The notes below the pieces were generated by a model, which saw only the letters and a list, made by a program, of their open reading frames with translations, was not told where the DNA came from and made no database searches. From the NCBI RefSeq assembly GCF_000374845.1, contig NZ_KB895412.1:124001-188000 (forward strand): DNA of 64,000 nucleotides, read 5' to 3'. The translations under genes and the position numbers were made by a program. Each line of letters opens with the position of its first letter. Within the stretch, counting starts at the first letter, position 1. Positions 27,811 to 35,966 of this stretch are shown here, in pieces. The DNA is from Paenibacillus terrigena DSM 21567. GTDB taxonomy: Bacteria; Bacillota; Bacilli; Paenibacillales; Paenibacillaceae.

Positions 27811-27831
27811 CCTAGGAAGGAGGTGATGAAG

Positions 27832-28791
27832 ATGAGTACCATTCACATGCTGGTCGGTATTCCGGGCAGCGGCAAAAGCCATTATGCAAAAGAATGCTGT
27901 AAACGGGAAAGGGCCGTTTTAGTGGCTACGGATGCCATACGGGAAAAGCTATTCGGAAGTGAAACCCGGCAGAAAGATACCTATCGGGTCTTTAACGAAG
28001 CCTTTGCCGAGATTGAACAGGCGTTGGCATCCGGGAGAAACGTCGTTTTTGACGCGACGAACGTCGGCCGGGACCGGCGAGTTCAATTTTTAAAGCGATT
28101 TAGGGATGTCTCGGTTGAATGCCATGTCTGTATAACGCCCTATGAGATGGCCAGGGAACGGGTGATTGCGAGAAAACGCAGTATTGAAGACAAGGTGCTG
28201 GAGAAGTATTGTAAAAACTTTGAGTTTCCTGTGCGTGCCGAAGGCTTTGACAGCTTGCATATCGTCCATACGCCTGCAGACGTCAGACTTACACGAGCCG
28301 AACTGGAGCTGCTTCTTGCGCGGAAACCGGGTCACGACGAGCTGTTTGCCTATTTGCGTGAGTCTCCCTATTTTAACGTGATGCTGGACTATGATCAGGA
28401 AAACCCCTATCATTCTAAAACGTTGTCTGAACATACCTATGCCGTTTTGGATTATATTAACGTATTTTACGGAGGGGAGCATCTGCTGGAGATGCAGCTC
28501 GCGGCGCTGTTTCATGACGCAGGCAAGCCGTTCTGTAAGGTTTGGAAGCCGAACCGGGGGTATTACTCGTATTTCGGACATGAGCATGTATCTGCCGGTA
28601 TAGCCTGCCACGTTCTGAAAGAACTGGGGTACGGTGACGATTTTATTTTACATGTGGTGAACATGGTGAGCTTCCATATGGAGATATTACATGGCGGAGA
28701 CGCCGGAGCGTCCAAGATTTATCATTTGCTTGGCGAGCAGCTTCTGGCAGAGCTGTATTTCTTCGCGGAAGCAGACACTTTCGCCAAATAG
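27832..28791 (+). CDS. Polynucleotide kinase-like P-loop protein with C-terminal HD phosphohydrolase domain
   Basis: 319 residues from the ATG seven bases after AGGAAGGAGGT; the GTG at 27823 and ATG at 27826 overlap that site. Residues 8-16 are a Walker A loop (VGIPGSGKS). VVFDATNVGRDRR near residue 70 matches the T4 Pnk/Pnkp kinase family, where DATN is characteristic. The C-terminal half is an HD domain: SEHTYAVLDY, ALFHDAGKP, FGHEHVSAG and an HVVNMVSFHME helix. The expected chemistry is 5'-hydroxyl phosphorylation of nucleic acid by the kinase part and hydrolysis of 2',3'-cyclic or 3'-phosphate ends by the HD part. The neighbouring RNA ligase makes an RNA-end-healing role likely. Confidence 0.85.
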   Translation: MSTIHMLVGIPGSGKSHYAKECCKRERAVLVATDAIREKLFGSETRQKDTYRVFNEAFAEIEQALASGRNVVFDATNVGRDRRVQFLKRFRDVSVECHVCITPYEMARERVIARKRSIEDKVLEKYCKNFEFPVRAEGFDSLHIVHTPADVRLTRAELELLLARKPGHDELFAYLRESPYFNVMLDYDQENPYHSKTLSEHTYAVLDYINVFYGGEHLLEMQLAALFHDAGKPFCKVWKPNRGYYSYFGHEHVSAGIACHVLKELGYGDDFILHVVNMVSFHMEILHGGDAGASKIYHLLGEQLLAELYFFAEADTFAK

Positions 28792-28801
28792 AGGTGATAT
28801 T

Positions 28802-29431
28802 ATGAAAATGAAATATCCGAAAACGATGCACCTGCCTTGGTCGAGAAGCTATACAGACGATGATAAAATATTGCGGAATACGGAGCATTTTATCGGCCAG
28901 GAGGTTGTCATTACCGAGAAAATGGACGGGGAAAACACGACGATGTACCCCCGCTTTATTCACGCCAGGTCGCTCGACAGCAAGGATCATTCTTCACGGC
29001 ATTATGTGAAGACACTGCATGGAGGGATCAAGTATCTGATTCCGGAAGGATACCGGCTGTGCGGGGAGAATGTATACGCGAAGCACTCGTTGTTCTATTC
29101 GTCCTTGCCTGATTACTTCATGCTCTTCTCGGTGTGGAACGACAGCAATATCTGTCTGTCCTGGGATGACACTGCGGCATGTGCGGATAAATGGGGAATT
29201 CCGCTAGTTCCGGTCTTGTACCGCGGGATATGGAGCGAGGAAGCCGCCAAACAATGCTACACAAAGCAGTCCCGATGCGGCGGAGAACAAGAAGGCTATG
29301 TGGTCCGACTGGCAACCGAATTTTCTTACGAGGACTTTAAGTGTTCGGTCGCCAAATTTGTCCGGAAAAACCATGTCCAAACCGATGAACACTGGCTTAG
29401 CAAACCAGTCGAACCCAACGTCTTGGCCTAA
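28802..29431 (+). CDS. RNA ligase (Rnl2-like nucleotidyltransferase), short form
   Basis: 209 residues, starting at an ATG preceded by GAGGTGAT, 10 bases after the kinase gene. Motif I is EKMDGEN with the AMP-attachment lysine at residue 40; GENVYAKHS (motif III), YFMLFSVWN (IIIa), EGYVVRL (motif IV) and KFVRKNH (motif V) follow in order, so the adenylyltransferase core is intact. There is little room for a separate C-terminal domain, so it is a minimal ligase. It joins 5'-phosphate and 3'-hydroxyl RNA ends after ATP-dependent adenylylation, the sealing step that complements the kinase/HD healing protein. Confidence 0.88.
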   Translation: MKMKYPKTMHLPWSRSYTDDDKILRNTEHFIGQEVVITEKMDGENTTMYPRFIHARSLDSKDHSSRHYVKTLHGGIKYLIPEGYRLCGENVYAKHSLFYSSLPDYFMLFSVWNDSNICLSWDDTAACADKWGIPLVPVLYRGIWSEEAAKQCYTKQSRCGGEQEGYVVRLATEFSYEDFKCSVAKFVRKNHVQTDEHWLSKPVEPNVLA

Positions 29432-29577
29432 GGGGGTATTACAGAACGCTTAGTTAAGCTAGCGGAAGGTAGATAACGAAAGAGACGAGGAGGGTTTATC
29501 ATGTAATTCTTTCGGAGGATGAAGCCGGAAAAAAGAGCCATAAAACTCCACTTATTTGCGACAAGGAGAGGGTACAT

Positions 29578-30249
29578 ATGGATAAGCAGACGTACGCAAG
29601 GTATCTGCTCAATCTTATGGATGAGGAAGTAGATTCCGATGAAGTCGTCATTGAAGAAGATACGTTGTATGGATATTTTCAAATGTATATGCCCAGCGGA
29701 AAAGGGGTGGAAGCCACTTTTGAGCCGCTTGGAGATGGAGAAGCTTATTTGCATCGGATTGTCCGGATCTATGAGATGCTGGACCCGGAGGATTTTGGCG
29801 GTGAAACGGTGCCAGGCTATTTCAACGGCAAAGCTGATGAGGTGCCTGAAGACGTGTTGAAAGGGTATGGCGAGCAGCATATTAAAGGGCTGAAGCAATT
29901 GCTGGACGAGTTCGCCGAATGGGATGGTGCGGCGGAAGCGACGGAATACCTGGCTGGAATCGAAGGAATACAACTCCTGCCACGTGGAGAAATAGACAGC
30001 GTCCGGGAATCCTGCGATCCCGATGTCTATGAGGCGCTGTTTGAAGTTGTTCATGAGCACAAGAATTATGATGAACCTATTGAGATTCTAGATGAAGCCT
30101 ATTACTCAATCGCTTGCGATTATTGGATTTCCTATTATTTGCAGTGGCACCGCTACGGACTTAAGGGTGACCCGTTCGCACCGTATTTTGAGCTGTACAG
30201 GCTCGGATATTCGGCGATTTTCTCACAGCGGAAGCTGTATATCGGTTGA
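29578..30249 (+). CDS. Acidic protein of unknown function in the RNA-repair operon
   Basis: 223 residues, strongly acidic, with no signal peptide, membrane segment or motif I recognise. Predicted helical; the C-terminal part is rich in aromatic residues (YWISYYLQWHRYG). ATG follows AAGGAGAGGG. The gene lies 147 bases after the ligase gene, in the same direction, with a start-stop ATG-TAA and a second GGAGG site between. Its position suggests a partner or cargo of the RNA-repair proteins, but nothing in the sequence demonstrates this. Confidence 0.75.
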   Translation: MDKQTYARYLLNLMDEEVDSDEVVIEEDTLYGYFQMYMPSGKGVEATFEPLGDGEAYLHRIVRIYEMLDPEDFGGETVPGYFNGKADEVPEDVLKGYGEQHIKGLKQLLDEFAEWDGAAEATEYLAGIEGIQLLPRGEIDSVRESCDPDVYEALFEVVHEHKNYDEPIEILDEAYYSIACDYWISYYLQWHRYGLKGDPFAPYFELYRLGYSAIFSQRKLYIG

Positions 30250-30275
30250 TTGGGACGCTGAATTAGACGCCAGGG

Positions 30276-30443
30276 ATGCTGTTGAATCCCTTTGAAAATA
30301 AGGTGATCAGAGATATTAGGGAATTTGCGTTCAAGCAAACTTTTCGGATAGCACAGAATTCAGAGTTGGCGGGGTATACGTCGGACGACTTTGGCCTAAT
30401 TTCCAAGGCGTTTGGATCTGTAAATGAAAGAACATCATCATAA
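30276..30443 (+). CDS. Possible small protein (55 residues), unknown
   Basis: A frame of 55 codons fills most of the gap before the next gene. Its composition looks protein-like (NPFENKVIRDIREFAF, then TSDDFGLISKAFG), but there is only CAGGG directly before the ATG, and a GTG at 30303 after AATAAG is no better. It may be a small protein, a truncated paralogue, or chance. It overlaps the adjacent gene's upstream region but not its start at 30460. Confidence 0.3.
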   Translation: MLLNPFENKVIRDIREFAFKQTFRIAQNSELAGYTSDDFGLISKAFGSVNERTSS

Positions 30444-30459
30444 CGGAGGTGAAGCAGCC

Positions 30460-31749
30460 GTGACAGAACGTATTCCATGCAAAACGGAAGGCTGCAGGGC
30501 GACGATCCTGCCGACCACGGTCGCCAAAACAGGCGGCTACTGCATGCCCTGCCATCAAGAGCAGGAACGGCAGAAACGGCAAGCCTATATTGAGCAGCAC
30601 CGTAAAACGGTGAATTTATATGAGGACATGACGGATCCAGTGGAGATTCTCAAAATCATGCATGCACCGAGGCAGTATGATCCGCTGATTCAATATGTAC
30701 CGTACCCGCTCGGTAAAGAGCAGATGTACGTATCATTAACGGCTGAAGAGGCGGGCCGAATGCTGAAGTATGCGCTGGAGCTTTTGGCTGCAGGCGATAA
30801 TAGTGAAGCCGACGAAATATTATTGTCGCTAGTGTGTTACCGGAATGACAATATCACCGGAGCTCTGCCTGAGCTTATGGAACAAGGCATGTACCATTCC
30901 GGCATATTATTCAAGGATGCCCCACCCGACATCCGGGACCGCCTGATGCAGCAGGTGGAATGGGACGAAGATAACCGCAATCATCTTCTGCTGATTTTGA
31001 GCTGGATTGGAGATCCCGTGGTTGTCAGCCGGTTTCAGGAATGGCGATTACATCCGCCGGAGTGGGCGGGGCAGCTGTTCGTCGGGCCTGAAATTTATGC
31101 CATGGAGGGAGGATGGGAGCTCACACCGGACGGGGAAAGGCGCGATTTGATCCACGGCTTGAGTTATGCGATTAGGGTAACGGATGAGCAGCGTGATTCT
31201 TCAGCCGAAGCGTCCGCTGCCCGTTTCCTGAAAACAAGCGCCTCCATTTGCCCGTGGTGTGAGGGGAAGCTGACCATCCTGATGGATGTGGACACCTCCC
31301 ATCCTTCCGTGGCGTATCTCGGCCTATCGCTGGAACGCCTACAAATGGAGACCTGTGAGCGCTGCGGATGCTTCGGCACCATTTACATGGAACTGGATCG
31401 TCAGGGCGTGCCAGTCTGGAGCCAGTTTAACCGGAAACCTGAGTACTTGCCGAGTTTCGATTCCGAGGATATCAGCGGCGTGGACGTACCAAGGCTAACC
31501 CTTTCGGACGAGCCTCACTCCCCATTTTATGCCGCGACTTGGTCCTTGTCCCAGCAGGATTCGCAGATCGGGGGGCACCCGAGTTGGGTGCAGGATGCCG
31601 ATTATCCGGTTTGCCCTTGCTGTGCCAAACGCATGCGGTTTATCGGTCAGGTGGACTGGGCGGATTTCGATAAGTTTGGGGAAGGCATTTTTTATATGTT
31701 TGTTTGTCCGGAGGACAAGGTGACGGCTGCGTTGTATCAACAAAGCTGA
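30460..31749 (+). CDS. Zinc-binding protein with N-terminal cysteine knuckle and DUF1963-like C-terminus
   Basis: 429 residues, GTG start nine bases after GGAGGTG; an ATG 12 codons earlier lies before that site. The N-terminus carries CKTEGCRATILP and GGYCMPCHQE, a short treble-clef or ribbon pattern. Two more pairs sit in the middle (ICPWCEGK, TCERCGCFG), and a last pair in PVCPCCAKRM, followed by FIGQVDWADFDKFGEGIFYMFVC, which resembles the DUF1963 (YwqG) family ending. The middle (about 40-250) is helical, with no enzyme motif. Multiple metal sites suggest a nucleic-acid or protein-binding role. Part of the plus-strand operon with the RNA ligase. Confidence 0.7.
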   Translation: MTERIPCKTEGCRATILPTTVAKTGGYCMPCHQEQERQKRQAYIEQHRKTVNLYEDMTDPVEILKIMHAPRQYDPLIQYVPYPLGKEQMYVSLTAEEAGRMLKYALELLAAGDNSEADEILLSLVCYRNDNITGALPELMEQGMYHSGILFKDAPPDIRDRLMQQVEWDEDNRNHLLLILSWIGDPVVVSRFQEWRLHPPEWAGQLFVGPEIYAMEGGWELTPDGERRDLIHGLSYAIRVTDEQRDSSAEASAARFLKTSASICPWCEGKLTILMDVDTSHPSVAYLGLSLERLQMETCERCGCFGTIYMELDRQGVPVWSQFNRKPEYLPSFDSEDISGVDVPRLTLSDEPHSPFYAATWSLSQQDSQIGGHPSWVQDADYPVCPCCAKRMRFIGQVDWADFDKFGEGIFYMFVCPEDKVTAALYQQS

Positions 31750-31801
31750 GCCATTTTAATTAGCGGGGCAATGCAGAATACGAGAATGGGAGGAGAAACC
31801 G

Positions 31802-33448
31802 TTGAATCACGCAGTAGAAGCCTTTCTGAACGAGGTATGGAACGAAATCACGGCAATTTACGCAAAAGAAAGCAAGAGGATTAATGAGCTTAAAAATAGA
31901 AGCAGGCTGCAAGCCGGAATCATGGATTATCTTCGAGTTGCATGGAGAAAAGGCAAGTTTACATGGGCAGATGGACGCATACATATCGATATGCACGAGC
32001 CATTCTCTTGGTCCGACAGCTCCTATAAAGTTGAAGCGGGTTCATATATAACTGAGTTGACCAATGAACTTCTAGTTGAGGAATTCTTTCCTGCCTTGTG
32101 CGAACGTGTAGATCGACTGTTCCGCTCTGAGGAGCTGGGAGCGCGTTTCTTTGATTATAAGTTTGAAGTTGTATTGGAGTTTGAATGGGAACAGTCGAAA
32201 TTATCGCTTAACCAACAGCTAATAAATGAGCCAAAGTTGAGTCAACTGAAACAGACACTGGAGCAATTTATTCAAACAAAGGTTTTGCCTGATCCACCAG
32301 TGCTACCGGGAGAAAAAGACTTCTTCTTTTTTGCCAACCATTTGGTCAATCCTGATCTGATGAAACAGGAAGCGGAACAGATCGAGCCATTGATTCGCCG
32401 TCTCTCCGACAAGCTAAATAAGAACCAAGAGCGCAAAAACGATTGGATCAGACGTTATACTTCGGCCTTCAACCATTGGGTGAAGGATCACTTTTTACCG
32501 CAGCATTTTACCGGTAACAAGTGGGCGTTGAAGGAGGAACCAGTTCATCCTTCCGTAGATGCCGGGGAAATGGATTTCTTTCTTTATGCAGCCCTGCAGA
32601 TTGGCTTCACCGAGCCGGATACTCGGCTGAAGTACCTTGAACTTGCGGTGCAATTGGGCTCAAAGCGAGCAGCAGATTATTTGAAAATAGGCAGCGGAAA
32701 ATTTGAGAGTACCTATCGGGGAGAGAGAATAGAAGCCCGCAACAATGACGTAACTCAGACGATCGACATCCGGATTCTCTCTGAAGAGGAGTCGGCTTAC
32801 GGGGAGGCGCTCGATTATATCATCCATCTTTTACGGCAGGGTTTTCCCAAAGAATACAACCTAAAGCTGAAGAGTAGCCAAAAGCATTTTCTTCCGTTTA
32901 AAAAACTGGCAAAGTCCAAGCTGCATCAGTTTTTTGCCAATGCACTCAACTACCCGGCGTTGTTCCCAAAAATTGCAGAATATGCAGATACAGCAATGGA
33001 AGAGTTCGCGTGGTACAGCGATGTGGAGCCGAGCGAAAAATCGGTTATGCCGGGCACTTATGCCGTACTGGGCCTCGGCTTGTACAGCGAGGATTATTTC
33101 CCATTGGTAAGTCGTTATATGGGCCTGGTGGATACGGAGCACCAAATGGTGCAGGATGGCTATGCGCAGGCATTTATCGAGGCGCATGGTGTAAAGGCAG
33201 AGCATATGCCGGTGATTGTATCCATTTTGCTGGGAGGGAATGACGAGGGAACAAAGGTAAAAAATCTAACCATCGACCATCCTGAGCTTACCGAGGCGCT
33301 TATCGAGGCGCTGAAAGACAAAGAGATCTATCAGCATGAGATGGTAATGTGCCGAATCTTTGGAAGCGTGAAGAAGCTGGAAGGAGCGGCCCGAAAAGCA
33401 CAGCCGCCGCTAAAAGAAGGACTGGAGCAGCTGTTGGCGCTCTGTTAA
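31802..33448 (+). CDS. Large protein of unknown function (possibly DUF6138 family)
   Basis: 548 residues, TTG start after GGGAGG. Wholly soluble and largely helical; HEAT-like or TPR-like helices seem likely in the C-terminal third (LTEALIEALKDKEIYQHEM). No catalytic motif is recognised. I associate it only loosely, from memory, with the uncharacterised family DUF6138 of Bacillus and Paenibacillus. It is the last gene of the operon and ends in a strong terminator. Whether it takes part in RNA repair is unknown. Confidence 0.65.
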   Translation: MNHAVEAFLNEVWNEITAIYAKESKRINELKNRSRLQAGIMDYLRVAWRKGKFTWADGRIHIDMHEPFSWSDSSYKVEAGSYITELTNELLVEEFFPALCERVDRLFRSEELGARFFDYKFEVVLEFEWEQSKLSLNQQLINEPKLSQLKQTLEQFIQTKVLPDPPVLPGEKDFFFFANHLVNPDLMKQEAEQIEPLIRRLSDKLNKNQERKNDWIRRYTSAFNHWVKDHFLPQHFTGNKWALKEEPVHPSVDAGEMDFFLYAALQIGFTEPDTRLKYLELAVQLGSKRAADYLKIGSGKFESTYRGERIEARNNDVTQTIDIRILSEEESAYGEALDYIIHLLRQGFPKEYNLKLKSSQKHFLPFKKLAKSKLHQFFANALNYPALFPKIAEYADTAMEEFAWYSDVEPSEKSVMPGTYAVLGLGLYSEDYFPLVSRYMGLVDTEHQMVQDGYAQAFIEAHGVKAEHMPVIVSILLGGNDEGTKVKNLTIDHPELTEALIEALKDKEIYQHEMVMCRIFGSVKKLEGAARKAQPPLKEGLEQLLALC

Positions 33449-33478
33449 CGCTTTTGAAATCACCTGAGCTAAAAAGAA

Positions 33479-33508
33479 GAAGAGCCCACGTCGAACGTGG
33501 GCTCTAGT
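33479..33508 (+). terminator. Terminator of the RNA-repair operon
   Basis: AGAGCCCACGT pairs with ACGTGGGCTCT around CGA, an 11-base perfect stem. The tail (AGTCGTTG) has few T residues, so it is a strong hairpin with a weak run. Confidence 0.75.
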
Positions 33509-33687
33509 CGTTGCTGGCATGATCCGGGACGGGCTTTTAGGCTTCTCGCAGCTGCTTAATGAATGAATCATTTAATGATTTGACAGGCTTATGCGGATTT
33601 GTGCAGCTTGAAGGGGAGCTATAAATGCAACAAGCTGACACCGGTAAGCACCGACGCCAGCTTGCATCCTATTAAGGGAGAGAACCA

Positions 33688-34324
33688 TTACAGATCCAGC
33701 TTTTTATGATCGCGTTGTTCAAGGTTGCGAGCCGTCTGGCTAAGCTTAACCTTATTGTGGTCCTCAAAAGTACCCAATGCGAAATCAAGCACCGGATTAG
33801 TGACGCCGTACCAGTAATTAATTTTCATTTTTATAATGATGCCATAAATGGATTTTCTTCATCCAGCGGCCCCAGGGGGAGACAGGGGTAATTGGACGAT
33901 GAGCGATATAATGCTTCCACTCATAGAACAATAGAAATAGGATCACTCCCGCGATAAAAGCATTTGCAATTACAAGGCTGGCTGAAATCAAGTAGGCAAT
34001 GGTTCCCGCAATAGCGATGTTCGGCAGAGAGTACCACAACGGAAGAAACAATAAATGTAAGTCATTCGGGTTGGAGTGATGATCATAATGTAAACGCTTA
34101 ATTAAATTTAAAAAGAATGGGTTTTTCGGAGTTTTCATGTGAAAAAGGAAGCGGTGTGTGAAATACTCGGCAGCGGCATAAGAGGACATGCCTATAACCA
34201 AAGCAATCCATGGGCCGATGGAAGTCAAGTGTGGGACTAGAAAGCCAAAACTGATCAGGAAGATTCCGCACATGATGCATATGTCGGGGAAGAAGAAAAA
34301 CTCTTTTACATATTTATCTTTCAT
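33688..34324 (-). pseudogene. Sterol desaturase/fatty acid hydroxylase family gene, frameshifted near the 3' end
   Basis: The intact first part (168 residues, to 33818) has four hydrophobic segments and the metal-binding histidine clusters HRFLFH, HYDHH, HYIAH and HLWHH of the fatty acid hydroxylase superfamily. It stops at KNEN. Directly after, in another frame, the sequence reads NYWYGVTNPVLDFALGTFEDHN and continues to a stop at 33688, exactly the expected C-terminus. The break is at ATTAATTA, consistent with duplication of 4 bases: removing 4 gives 633 bases, 210 codons plus stop. The protein is truncated by about 42 residues and may or may not work. Its role is inferred as lipid hydroxylation. 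Confidence 0.75.
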
Positions 34325-34517
34325 TCAAAAGCACCTCCTGATTATCATTATTTAGGGCTAACGTTCCTGTGTTTCTTGTGAAATGGCTTCTTTGTCACGT
34401 AATCTATGAATATGCAGGAAAAATTTACTTGATTCTGAAGTTATTTTCTGTTATTTTTGTTAGTATCAAAGTGTTATTATCAATTAAATACGAAGAAACG
34501 AACAGGTGGGGAAAATC

Positions 34518-35411
34518 GTGGACTTACTAGATCGCGACGGATTAACGGAACGCGAATTTATGGAACGGTATCAGGTAGGAGATTATGAGCGTCCTTCGGT
34601 AGCGGCGGACATCGTCGTCTTCACCGTTACGCAAACAGACGAGAATAATTACCGCAAGCTCCCGGAGAAGGAGCTAAGAGTTCTACTCATTCGTCGGGGA
34701 GGCCATCCCTTCTTGGGCAAATGGGCGCTACCGGGTGGATTTGTCCGGCCGAGCGAGACAACGGAACAGGCCGCAGCAAGGGAGCTGCGGGAGGAAACCG
34801 GCGTCGATGACATATATTTGGAGCAGTTGTATACGTTCAGTGAAGTCGGGCGAGATCCCCGGACATGGGTTATGAGCTGCTGCTATATGTCGCTGATCAA
34901 TAGTGACCAAGTGCAGTTGAAGGCAGGGGATGACGCAGCTAACGCCGCTTGGTTTAAGGTTTCTTATAAGCTTTTGAGGGAGCATAAAGAGTTGATTGAG
35001 GGCGGATACGTTAAGTCGCTGCAGTACGAGCTTAAACTGAGTTCCGAACACGAGGAGTTGACGGCGGTAGTGGAACGTACAGTGAAGGCGACGGAATCTT
35101 CAACCGCGACGTCTTACACCATCCTATCCAATGAGGGATTAGCTTTCGATCATGCGAAAATTATTGCCTACTCGATCGAGCGTTTGCGTGGCAAGGTTAA
35201 CTATACCGATATTGCACTTCACTTGATGCCCAAGCTGTTCACCTTGACGGAGCTGCAGCAGGTTTACGAGGTGATATTGGATAAAGAGCTGCTAAAGGCT
35301 GCCTTCCGACGTAAAGTAGCCGATCTTGTTATGGAAACGGACCACTATACCGAAAATGCGGGCCACCGTCCATCCCGTTTGTATCGAAAAAGTCTGGAGG
35401 AAATCCCATGA
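34518..35411 (+). CDS. Nudix hydrolase with C-terminal winged helix (NrtR-like)
   Basis: 297 residues from the GTG six bases after GGTGGGG; an upstream GTG at 34506 overlaps that site. The Nudix box reads GGFVRPSETTEQAAARELREETGV, with REL-x-EE-x-G intact, so catalysis is expected, and the preceding WALPGGFV is typical of ADP-ribose pyrophosphatases. The C-terminal 90 residues resemble the NrtR winged helix (TLTELQQVYEVIL, then FRRKVADL). NrtR members repress NAD-salvage genes on ADP-ribose binding; others hydrolyse it. Its stop overlaps the next gene's start (ATGA), so it is coupled to a NADAR and a PARG-like gene. Confidence 0.85.
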   Translation: MDLLDRDGLTEREFMERYQVGDYERPSVAADIVVFTVTQTDENNYRKLPEKELRVLLIRRGGHPFLGKWALPGGFVRPSETTEQAAARELREETGVDDIYLEQLYTFSEVGRDPRTWVMSCCYMSLINSDQVQLKAGDDAANAAWFKVSYKLLREHKELIEGGYVKSLQYELKLSSEHEELTAVVERTVKATESSTATSYTILSNEGLAFDHAKIIAYSIERLRGKVNYTDIALHLMPKLFTLTELQQVYEVILDKELLKAAFRRKVADLVMETDHYTENAGHRPSRLYRKSLEEIP

Positions 35412-35965
35412 TGTACGACATTCAAAATTTGCGCAACGCTCATCTTAAAGGAAAATCGTTCAAGTTTTTGTTCTTCTGGGGCCATACGCCACCGCGTGAT
35501 GGAAGCGTTGATAAGAGCTGCTTCAGCCAGTGGTGGATGAGCCCGTTCATTGTAGAGGGAACGACATACTCCTGTGCTGAACAGTACATGATGGCGGAGA
35601 AGGCGCGGTTATTCGGGGATGATGACATGCTTGGTGCCATTATGCAGGCCAAGCATCCCAAGGAGATGAAAGCATACGGACGTGCGGTGAAGAACTTCGA
35701 TAAGGAAGTCTGGGAGAGCCGCTGCTATGAGATCGTCAAGCGAGGCAGCTTGGCCAAATTCTCGCAGAATCCACAGCTAGGGGATTATTTGAAATCGACG
35801 AAAAACCGTATTTTGGTAGAGGCTAGTCCACGGGATCGCATTTGGGGTATCGGCATGGGACAATCTAACCCGGATGCGGAAAATCCAATGAAATGGCGGG
35901 GGAGAAATTTACTGGGTTTTGCGCTGACCGAAGCGCGAGACGAGTTATTGAAAGAAGGGGAATGA
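35408..35965 (+). CDS. NADAR domain protein (YbiA/ADP-ribose glycosidase family)
   Basis: 185 residues. FFWGHTPP, YSCAEQYMMAEKARLFGD, GRAVKNFDKEVWE and the ending LVEASPRDRIWGIGM are the conserved blocks of the NADAR (DUF1768, YbiA/RibX) family, hydrolases of N-glycosidic bonds. Members cleave riboflavin intermediates, and some reverse guanosine ADP-ribosylation left by DarT-like toxins. The coupled neighbours (Nudix before, PARG-like after) fit ADP-ribose processing rather than riboflavin. No toxin gene is adjacent. The ATG overlaps the Nudix stop. Confidence 0.9.
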   Translation: MMYDIQNLRNAHLKGKSFKFLFFWGHTPPRDGSVDKSCFSQWWMSPFIVEGTTYSCAEQYMMAEKARLFGDDDMLGAIMQAKHPKEMKAYGRAVKNFDKEVWESRCYEIVKRGSLAKFSQNPQLGDYLKSTKNRILVEASPRDRIWGIGMGQSNPDAENPMKWRGRNLLGFALTEARDELLKEGE

Positions 35966-35966
35966 A

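Noticed and set aside
33625-33675. 16-residue frame after GGGGAG (MQQADTGKHRRQ-)
   Set aside because: It is very short, lies between convergent genes and is likely chance.
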